The notes under the pieces: generated by a model
The model's input: only the letters and a program-made list of their open reading frames with translations
Databases searched by the model: none
What the model was told of the DNA's origin: nothing
DNA from: Peronospora farinosa
Lineage: Eukaryota; Oomycota; Peronosporomycetes; Peronosporales; Peronosporaceae
DNA: 64,000 nucleotides
NCBI GenBank assembly: GCA_947646735.1
Contig: CANTFK010000580.1
Coordinates: 186,001 to 250,000, forward strand
Direction of reading: 5' to 3'
Position numbers and translations under genes: made by a program
Shown here: piece by piece, positions 46,359 through 54,148 of the stretch
Layout: each line of letters begins with the position of its first letter
Position numbering within the stretch: position 1 is the stretch's first letter

Positions 46359-47354
46359 TTAAATGCCCTTGTTATACGTGACGACACGCACAGGTTGGCC
46401 ATCCTGCTTACGCGTAGCCTGCTGCAGCCCTGACTCTAGGTACTTGGAGTCGAGTTGTGCAGTCTGGCGGAACAGTCCGAATGTCAGTGGCACTGAAAAC
46501 TGAATTGCACAGCCTACAAGTCCCAGTAGAGTAGGAACACGCAGCCACCGTGTCGTTGGTCGCGTGAACAACATGCTGTGCTTTTCAATCCCTGAGATCA
46601 CCAGTGGTGGAAGTAGTAAGATAGGTGCAGCTGCAAAGATCCTCCCCGTCACGCATGAAGCGACTGCTAGTGCTCCACACCTCTTCGACTTGCCCACGTG
46701 GTCTCCGTTCTCGTCGTACACGTGAACTCCATTACGATACTCGCTTTGTCTCATGACTGCCATATTGATTAAGTCAGCAGCAGCGACAGCAGCAAACGGC
46801 CCCATACGAGCAACAGCAGGCGCCCACTTGCCACCCTTCATTCGACCGACCAAGCGTCGGATACCGAGAGATGCACCTACTGAACTGGCTGTAGCACCCA
46901 CGTACGCTACAAGACGCTGTTGTGCCGTGTCCTCATTCGAGGCGTTGCGATTAGCGTAATAGTGCAATGCATTGTACGTCTGGTTTAACCACTGAGCGAA
47001 GATAGTGGTCCTGGTACTGTTGGCCAACAGCATGGCACCGTCCATGATCATGTTCATGGGCACGATCATAGACGCACGTAGCGGTGTGAAGACGGGCAGA
47101 CCCGTGTCGGGGTGAAGGATCGCGTTTGTCACGTACTGGGCATGCTCAAGCTTCATGGGATCTACAAATTCTCCACGGCGATGCATCGACACGTGTTGCT
47201 TTGCATCCTGCAGCGCCTTTTCCGTCGTGAAAGCTGTGCGGAAGTCCAGCATGTAAAACGTCTTATGTACGCGTCCAAAGTACGTGTTTTCATTTGGATC
47301 TACTAGCTTAATGTGGGTCTCTGGAATGTTCAAAAGATCGTTCTTGTCTGTCAT
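46359..47354 (-). CDS. Sideroflexin, mitochondrial amino-acid transporter family
   Basis: A single-exon protein of 331 residues. Family motifs are in order: FRTAFTTEKALQDAKQ, DPMKLEHAQYVTNAILHPDT with the conserved HPDTG, FTPLRASMIVPMNMIMDGAM, WLNQTYNALHYYANRNAS, YVGATASSVGASLG, then FAAVAAADLINMAVMRQSEY followed by NGVHVYDENG. Two or more C-terminal membrane helices follow. Sideroflexins are multi-pass proteins of the mitochondrial inner membrane; SFXN1 carries serine for one-carbon metabolism. Length fits the family (about 320-330). Substrate in this organism is inferred. Confidence 0.94.
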   Translation of the reverse strand: MTDKNDLLNIPETHIKLVDPNENTYFGRVHKTFYMLDFRTAFTTEKALQDAKQHVSMHRRGEFVDPMKLEHAQYVTNAILHPDTGLPVFTPLRASMIVPMNMIMDGAMLLANSTRTTIFAQWLNQTYNALHYYANRNASNEDTAQQRLVAYVGATASSVGASLGIRRLVGRMKGGKWAPAVARMGPFAAVAAADLINMAVMRQSEYRNGVHVYDENGDHVGKSKRCGALAVASCVTGRIFAAAPILLLPPLVISGIEKHSMLFTRPTTRWLRVPTLLGLVGCAIQFSVPLTFGLFRQTAQLDSKYLESGLQQATRKQDGQPVRVVTYNKGI

Positions 47355-47528
47355 GGCGCGGATTAAGAAATGAGCTTTCGTCGCTCGCCGTCATAGCAGC
47401 CCAACTTCAAGGCGATGTTTGTGTAAAATTGTGTGCGTGTTGTCGACGTCTGTGACGTGGTGCGCTCCGTGTCAAGCTTTCAACGTTAATTCTCTACCTA
47501 CTTGGCAGCTAATTATAAGAGCTTTGAC

Positions 47529-48633
47529 TTACTGAATCTTCTTTGCTGCAGGCTTGTTGGTGCTTTGTAGCAGGTAGCGCTCGATGAAAAACTTGAGAAA
47601 TAGGGCAAAGTAACTCGAGTACATAATAATACCCCATTTGAGGTTGTCCGGGTCCACGCTGCAAGTGACGCCTTGCTTCATGTAGTACACGTTAAGACCG
47701 CATACGGCGACACCCACGCCCATTTGGCTCAGTTGAAAGATTGTCACGAGACGCGCCCAGGGTGGTCGGTAGCCGCACGCCGTGAGGAAGTAGTAGAAGT
47801 ACATGATGGCGTGCACCGAGTAGTTCATGGCTACAAAGTAGATGCCGCTGTAAATCCATTGAGCAGCAATACACCAAGAAAAGATCAGTACAAGATACTC
47901 GCAATTGATTCAGACCCTGCACTACCAATGGCTTTACTCACCTAGCTGAGAGTGTTGCAAAGGCATGCCAGCAGAAGAGAAGCACTGTGACGTGGTGATA
48001 CCAGTGCAGGAAGATGAGCGGTTTCTTGCGAAGCACGATAAAAGCCGTGTCCAAGAGCTCGGGAACTTTGGAGAAAATGAAAAGCAGCACCCAGAGCGCT
48101 ACGGGTCCTCGACCATAGTGCAACGTGGGCGGAGCGCACACCGAGTGGTACACACCGCGGCGGTACATAGTATTGATAAGGAAGGGCACCGTTCTGAAGG
48201 CGCCGATGGCGCTGAACATGGCCAGCCCTAAGTTCCAGAGTGCTAGCGCACTGAATAACAAAAGAAAATAGTGGATGCATCATCGGTTCATGCTCACAAA
48301 ACATCTCCCAGAATGAGAGTAAGGAAGGAACTACGTACACTTTTAGGTTGAAGGGCTTGAGGTCTCGCATGATACGGCGGCCAGCAAAGCATAGAAAACA
48401 GTAAGCAGCGCTGAGAGAGACGACCATCAGCAGCGAGTCTTTACAAAAGTCAAGTTCCCATGATACCTCCTGGAAAGAGGAATCGCAACACACAGCAACT
48501 GTCAGCCCGTTAAGACAAACTATACTGCACCACCGGCAAAACACACCCAATCGCGCTCGTACTGGAACGGAAACATCCAGCTCAGCGCCGGCACCTCATC
48601 GTGCAGCTTGGGTGTGTGGACAAACGTTTCCAT
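47529..48633 (-). CDS. ELO-family fatty acid elongase (ELOVL6-like)
   Basis: Four exons join in frame: 48633-48547, 48469-48339, 48250-47942 and 47847-47529. Introns are 77, 88 and 94 bp, all GT-AG, giving 281 residues. Conserved elongase motifs: KVPELLDTAFIVLRKKP, the histidine box FLHWYHHVTVL (about 155-159), NYSVHAIMYFYYFLTACGY and FQLSQMGVGVAV. Seven hydrophobic segments fit the ELO fold. The C-terminus NKPAAKKIQ carries a lysine-rich ER-retention-like signal. The enzyme condenses malonyl-CoA with acyl-CoA in the ER. The HxxHH box without a preceding Gln/Leu change typical of polyunsaturated elongases suggests saturated or mono-unsaturated C16-type substrates (inference). Confidence 0.93.
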
Positions 48634-49116
48634 TCAATTTAACGTTTTCTTTCTAAGATATTATCTCGTCTTCGTGGGTTTTGATGTCTTTTGAGTTGTT
48701 TGCGACGTTTGGTCGAGTCCGGTCGCTGTCACCTTGTCTGCTTTTGTGTTAACAGAAATTTCCGAAACAATGTGGACGTTACGGGACTCAACAAAACCCA
48801 CAACATGTCAACTTTTTACAAAGAAGGGAGAGTCACACAAAGACGTCAGCCTTGCTGATTGATTTCAAGTTGTTGTGTCCATATTTCGAAAAACAAGTAC
48901 TTGATTACTTGCATTTAGAGAATAAGAATGACTTATAAGCCATTGTAGAGCTACTACAGATGGATGCGGTGGTCGTAACGCGCAAGTCCTAAACCCTGTC
49001 TCGTGTAACTCCAATGTCGAGACTAGGGGTTTAGGTTACGGGACATGAGATCTGACAGTTTGTTTACGCTCTCAATTTGATGACTCCACTCTGTATGCGC
49101 CACGCAACGGGTGAGC
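48634..49116. other. Boundary between gene island and repeat island
   Basis: No supported gene. A small inverted repeat lies near 48986-49030 (CCTAAACCC and GGGTTTAGG). The ELO promoter must be in the first part. Confidence 0.45.
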
Positions 49117-50247
49117 ACCAGCACTAGAGGTGGTACCCAGACTCAGACTCAGTGGGTAATTACCCATACCCAGACTCATGGGTTGGGTATGGGTAATTGG
49201 CTTTAATTAACCACCTTACCCATGGGTACCCATGGGTAAATGTACCAAATTTATAAGGCATACATCAGACACACCTGCTCGTATTATTTATATAATTGTT
49301 AAATGTATTGGTGACTCATTACGCCTTTTTGGTGAAAGTCTACCGCACATATGATGCAAAGCAACTGGAGCCGGTGGCGCAGGCCATGCTAAGCAAACTC
49401 AAGAAATATATATCAAGCTGGCGTTTAAACAGGATGCAAACTTCTTTGCAACGGTGTTAGATCCAAGATGGAATATCAGCTGGTTCAAAAACCTCGACGA
49501 AGGGCCAAAGCAATTTTGGGCTCTTGGCCATAGCTCACAAGCATATTGAGTTGCTTTTTGTGGATGCAGCATACAGTCATCAGAAGTCATTAGAAAAAAA
49601 CCCGCCTCCGCCACCTGTCAACATTAGTAACGTATGAGCGATGACGACATGGAGCCAGACGTCTTCGCATTTGTTGAAGGCAGAGTTCTAAGACCGCAGT
49701 GAGCAAAGTCGAGGAAAATAGCTCAAAATTATTTTGCTCTTTCGCCTGTTCACATACACTAATTGCCATTGGAGTGGTGAGCACTGCATCAGCTGCAATT
49801 CCCGACACTTGCAAGGATGGCAAGATTTTATCTGGCCCGCGTCTTCAACTCCGTTTGAGAGAGGTTTCTCTCAAGGTAAAAAGACTTACAGGTAGAACAG
49901 AACTTCGCTTTCCCCTCAAAAGCTTGGAAAGGCTTCTGTACTTCAAGGATTGGATAAGGACACAGAGTCACGTTTTTTTGTCGGCAAGGGATTAGATTTT
50001 TCCTTTGTCAGCTCGCTTGAACTTCCCAGTGGGAGACGTAGAGTGTGGATACTTTTATTACCAATTTCCATAATGCTTTTCTCCCTTCCATATTATTTAA
50101 TAGTCCGCATGTTTATTGCGCGGGTAACATGGGTAATTACCCGCGGGTATGAGTCCAAGTCGTGGGTAATGAAATTTGAATGAGTCTGAGTCGTGGGTAA
50201 ACGCAATTACCCAACCCAGACTCATGGGTACCACCTCTAACCAGCAC
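49117..50247. mobile_element. hAT-superfamily DNA transposon, internally deleted, with 8-bp target duplication
   Basis: The element spans 49125-50239. Its ends are perfect 15-bp inverted repeats (TAGAGGTGGTACCCA and its complement), flanked by identical 8-bp direct repeats ACCAGCAC at 49117-49124 and 50240-50247. An 8-bp duplication is the hallmark of hAT. Subterminal DNA at both ends is dense in GGGTAATTACCC/TGGGTA words. Inside, in broken frames, are transposase traces: an FATVLDPRWNISWF-like stretch near 49445-49485 and an LERLLYFKDWIRTQ stretch near 49925-49970, both typical of the C-terminal half of Ac-like transposases. No open frame encodes a whole transposase, so it could move only with enzyme supplied elsewhere. 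Confidence 0.88.
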
Positions 50248-50605
50248 TTCAAATTATTTTTATAATTGATTATAAATAATTTAAAATAAGAAATCACAAA
50301 TCTTAGACTTTAATTATAAGCTCAGAGCATTTCATATAGTTTAGTGCAAATTTTACATGTAATTTATTATTGCAAAATAATTATTGATGGATTTGCATAA
50401 AATGAATATAAACATAAATTTAAATAATTCTAGTCTTTATACAAAAAACTTGAATTTCTGTAAGAAAGGGATATATAGACCATAACAATAAATTTGAAGA
50501 CTATGATTTAGCCATTCAAGTATTCTATTTAAAATTTCGAAGAATGTTTAAAAATCTCTTCCAACACAGGGGACCCTACGACTACCTTGTTATGACTTTA
50601 TTGAA
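50248..50605 (-). other. Probable nuclear insert of mitochondrial DNA with rRNA 3' end
   Basis: The stretch is very AT-rich, unlike the genes nearby. At about 50556-50600 the minus strand reads like the universal 3' end of a small-subunit rRNA: the plus strand has CTACGACTACCTTGTTATGA, the complement of the classic AAGTCATAACAAGGTAGTCG end. The nuclear 18S end differs (GGTTTCCGTAGG), while bacterial and mitochondrial ends match. It is probably a NUMT containing the last 45 nt of rns and the spacer after it. There is no functional rRNA here. Confidence 0.5.
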
Positions 50606-50886
50606 CTGTGGTCAATTGTGCTTGTTCGCTAGCGGTGTGGCTAGCTGTAGAGATAACGTCGGTGACGCTGTGATAAAAGGATTCTGACATTGTTTATTGT
50701 GTTATTCTTGCTACTATGATGGACTAGCTGTTCTTGTTCTTCATTACTCTTGTACACTCAATCAGCCATCCACGCTTTTGGCCACTCAATCGCCCATCCA
50801 TCGCTCACGTTCGAACTATTGCTAAACTAATCGCTCTACACCTGGCTCAGTCGTCACCCGTTACTTCAACCGTTACGCATGAATGC
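50606..50886. other. Repeat-island spacer
   Basis: No coding sequence is recognised. A repeated word CACTCAATC.GCCATCCA appears twice near 50756-50800, suggesting local duplication. Confidence 0.4.
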
Positions 50887-51787
50887 CTATTTCTTACACT
50901 CCTCCTCGGCTACAACTTGCCGCTTTAAGCGAGCGGAACAGGTGGGTCTTGACGGATCATCCGTCAGACCCTTGATGAACACAGTAACCTGCTTGTGTTC
51001 ATCTATCTGGTTGGACCACGATACAACTAACAAGGTATCTACGTGTTGGGCGCAAGCTTGTATATCACGCTTACCCTGTCTCACATCCAGGAGCTCAGGC
51101 CGAGCCCAGCTTCGGCGCGAGGCGGTTCACACGTGTGTTGAGCCGCGCCTTGAAGACATCATACGTTGGAAAAACGTAGGGGTCATGCAGCTTGAGTCCT
51201 AAGGCCCAAGCTTTGGAACGTTCAGCCAAGTTCAACATCGCAAACTTGGCCTTCATCGCATCGATGACGATGCGGTGAGCTTCAATGGCATCGTCGAGTT
51301 CGACGAACCATCTCAACAAGGAGTCGCTTCGATTGCCTTGTACTTGAAGACATCAATCTTCAACGACTCGGATCGACGTATATGCTTCAAATCGGTAGCA
51401 GCAGCACGAGCCTGTTGTTGTCTCACAGTTCAGACTGTTAATCACCCTGCTGCATCAACAAGTCAGCTTGTTGAGCGCCTTGTTCTCTCAACCGGTCTAC
51501 CTGTTGAGAACCTTGCTCCTGTAGCAAGGTGAGTTTCTTTACGACTTCGTCAAATTCAATATGTATGAACTTGCCGATGGTTGCATGTTGTTTGTCTTCG
51601 CTAAGAGAGAGCAACATGGCATTAACGACAGGGTTGCCGTAAATTTCAGCCATACGCTGAACCGCATTCCATTCGAGATCACTCAAATGGCGGAAATCAT
51701 CACGCGTTGTGTGATGACGTTCTTCATCCGCTAAATACATAGCGGATGGTACGGTGGTCGTTAAACGGACCACAAAGTGCTACCAGG
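50887..51787 (-). pseudogene. Broken gag of a Ty3/gypsy retrotransposon
   Basis: Minus-strand gag of an oomycete-type gypsy element lies directly downstream of the LTR at 51788-52244. The N-terminal frame (51773-51438) ends at a stop after a glutamine-rich coiled-coil-like stretch (REQGAQQADLLMQQ). The next pieces are in other frames: SESLKIDVFKYKAIEA, then LLRWFVELDDAIEAHRIV and AWALGLKLHDPYVFPTYDVF (51319-51095), then GKRDIQACAQHVDTLLVV (51084-50887). These are the retrotransposon gag capsid motifs. At least two frameshifts and a stop break it, and no pol follows. A candidate primer-binding site TGGTAGCACTTTG follows the LTR by two bases. Confidence 0.75.
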
Positions 51788-52244
51788 TGTAATGGGGCAC
51801 CCTCTTGATTATACTTCGTATAATCAACCTTCACTGACAACAGCGAAGGCAGGTGCCTCAGAACCTCTCTTACACAAAGAGGCAGAGGAAGCTTTACTTC
51901 TAAACGACATGCTTAGAAGTAGGATAAAGAGAACTGTATTTAATATAGTGAAACTATCTAATAAAACTAAAATCATTAATTACCTTGTCTTAGCTATATT
52001 AAAGTACAAATATGTACGCTACCTTCGTGCCCTCCATTCATTGCGCGCGTCCATCGGTTATTGGTAAGCGTCCTGGTTGATATAGTGGCATATATCAACC
52101 AGTTAGAAGGAATCTCCCACTGTAAGTAGATGCAGGGACAATATTATATGAAAAGATGATATTTGTCATATATTAATAGCTGAATAAATATTATTGACAC
52201 TTCATATAAGTGTCGATATTATGTAGCGGACTCACCCCATTACA
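51788..52244 (-). repeat. 5' LTR of a minus-strand gypsy element
   Basis: The 457-bp LTR has matching short inverted ends (TGTAATGGGG...CCCCATTACA). Its order relative to the PBS and gag on its left makes it the 5' LTR of a minus-strand element. It contains several near-perfect stem-loops, for example at 51805-51827, 52075-52102 and 52195-52215. No 3' LTR partner was found in the window. Confidence 0.75.
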
Positions 52245-53000
52245 ACCATGACTCCCGCAACCGAGCACCGGTTGTCGGTGCTGCTGTCATTGTCGGCGTC
52301 CAGTACGCCATAAACTTCAATCTACCCGAGCCGACCATGCTCTCGCGTCGTTCGGAGAGAGTACGAAGCACACGGATCGCGGTCTTCCAGCTGTCGGCCC
52401 GGATTTTTCCAATAATGTGATGGCTGAGTCATTACGTAAGGCTCATCTGGGCGAGTACAAGTTTTGATTCACAGCATATATTTAATTGGTGCCGTACGGA
52501 TTGGACCGCAATTCCCTCCGTTCGGTTGAGGACTGCACCATGACAAATTTACCCCCGACTGACAGGTATTGCTGACTGCCTTGGTGTTCTGCTCGTTGAA
52601 GTGCTCCACAACATCGTCGATACAACGGAGTTGACTTGATCATCAAAGTCTTTTCGTCCAGTCGTGGTCAAATTCAATCCCCAAAAGGAACTTAGCCCTC
52701 GCCGAGTTTCTTATGATCTTTCAAGCACCGACTTCACTTCCTGAATCTTACTCGTCTTGGCTGCAATAATCATATCATCGACGTATAGGCAAATAAATAC
52801 CAAATTGTACGTGTTCCCCTTTACGTACACATTAGTCGGCTCGTACATCCAATCTTCACAAGAACGCGGTGGATACACTTGATTAATGCAGTAGCTACTT
52901 GCTTCAGTCCGTGAATTGCTTTGTTGAGTCGGCACATGTAGTGCTTGGCATCCTGATGCTGTATAGCATTTCCATGTAATATACAATCTGTTCATACGCT
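52245..53000 (-). pseudogene. Old copia reverse transcriptase / RNase H fragment
   Basis: The minus strand reads LVFICLYVDDMIIAAKTSKI near 52800-52740, the YVDD catalytic motif of Ty1/copia reverse transcriptase. Further left, in decayed frames, is DADNDSSTDNRCSVAG near 52275, the counterpart of the copia RNase H motif. The fragment stops exactly where the gypsy LTR begins at 52244, so the gypsy element probably inserted into it. It is more decayed than the copia element at 53834 and belongs to a different copia lineage. Confidence 0.65.
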
Positions 53001-53230
53001 CGCTATTTCGAATTACTTTTCAATAAGTATACAGCACCAGCGGGTACTATGCATATAGAGGGTTTAAGCAGGAAGTGTTACAAGTCATGCTTCGCGCAGA
53101 GACAAAGCAAACAAAACGCGAACGACCCACTGCTTTCAAAGCAAAAGAGTAAGTGTATATAGATTAAGACTTGCCGATTAAATTGAACTGTTCCATCATG
53201 CTGTCCACGCTTCACCTTAATAGGTTGTCG

Positions 53231-53832
53231 TGTAACGGGTTAAAGGTTACACGGTTCGTTAAGTATCGAATACTTAACAGGCAGGTCTAAATGGGTACGA
53301 GGTACCTTAGGCCTACTATTTGGGTGTGGCACATCAATGTGATCCACCCTCGTGAATGTGATATCCATGGATGGATTCACATTCAACGAGGATGACGCCA
53401 GTTGGGACTGGGCGTCATGGTGACGCTTCAAACAGACATCACCAGCGAGCTTAAATATATTTTAAGCTCGCACGTAAGGATACGCTTCTAATAAGACGCG
53501 TATCTAATCTTTGCATAAGTAGCCAATCAGTAGTTAAACTTATATTTAGTTAAAATCTATTAGATATAAGACAGTCTTGAATTTACTTTCTATTGCCCAC
53601 TGCGCACGAGAAGCTTGATAAGCTTCTGCGTGGCGTAAGTGAGGTACCTCTTAGTTGTTCGTTACGCGGACCGCTCTAAGTGGCCGCCAACAGTTTGGTT
53701 CGGCGCTTTAAGCGACCGACCAACGCAACCACCACCGCACGCGGAGGTAAGACGGTATAACCGCTTCCTCGCGCTGCTTGAAGGTGTGCCCGTGTAGTAC
53801 GTGGCAGCTTCTTTGCGAAGCGCCCGTCTACA
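53231..53832 (+). repeat. 5' LTR of a plus-strand gypsy element, rich in stem-loops
   Basis: The 602-bp repeat starts TGTAACGGG and ends CGTCTACA (TG...CA). It is a 5' LTR because, once the copia insert is removed, it is followed after two bases by TGGTAGCACTTGTTGG (58511-58526). That is almost the same primer-binding site as in the minus-strand gypsy at 51788, and a broken gag follows. Part of it (about 53636-53815) recurs inverted at 63530-64000. It holds about ten perfect or near-perfect hairpins (see findings). Confidence 0.78.
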
Positions 53833-53833
53833 C

Positions 53834-54133
53834 TGTTGTTGAAGGTGCGCCTCGGCCAGAAATCGCTGCACTAAATGTACGGTCTGGTTAGTCAGGTGTG
53901 CGCCTATCCCATGAGTAATACCACTAGCGTGGATTACTAATGAGTGATTATCTGATGAGTAACGTGTATAGAGTAGATTACGCATACGCGACTATACGAT
54001 TAGTAATGCGCAATATAGCGATTAGGAACGTGTAGTCGAAGAATCCAGTAGGCTTAGAGTAGCAACAAAGTTTGTGAACTAAGGACCTAAATATATTCAC
54101 TTTGCATTTTACCAGCTTTGACCAACTCCTTTA
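53834..54133 (+). repeat. 5' LTR of the copia element
   Basis: 300 bp, starting TGTTGTTGAAGG and ending ACTCCTTTA. The end TA rather than CA is unusual, but it is fixed by the exact match with the 3' LTR and by the flanking TACAC duplication. Confidence 0.9.
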
Positions 54134-54148
54134 GGTTATGAGCCCAAG
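54132..54148 (+). promoter_or_regulatory. Copia primer-binding site, half-tRNA type
   Basis: The sequence TAGGTTATGAGCCCAAG starts at the end of the 5' LTR. It is complementary, with about two mismatches, to the anticodon stem-loop of eukaryotic initiator tRNA-Met, as in Drosophila copia, which primes from a cut tRNA half. The gag ATG at 54138 lies inside the site. Confidence 0.6.

Noticed and set aside
1..48633. RxLR or CRN effector genes, which are common in oomycetes
   Set aside because: The only clear signal peptide outside the membrane proteins is on the carboxypeptidase. No RxLR-EER or LFLAK motif was found in a suitable frame.
50556..50605. Functional small-subunit rRNA gene
   Set aside because: Only about 45 bases of the 3' end are recognisable. 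The rest of the rRNA is absent.
51805..51827. loxP-like word (ACTTCGTATA) in a palindrome
   Set aside because: It is a single hairpin with a three-base loop. It lacks the 13-8-13 layout of lox sites and lies within an LTR full of similar hairpins.
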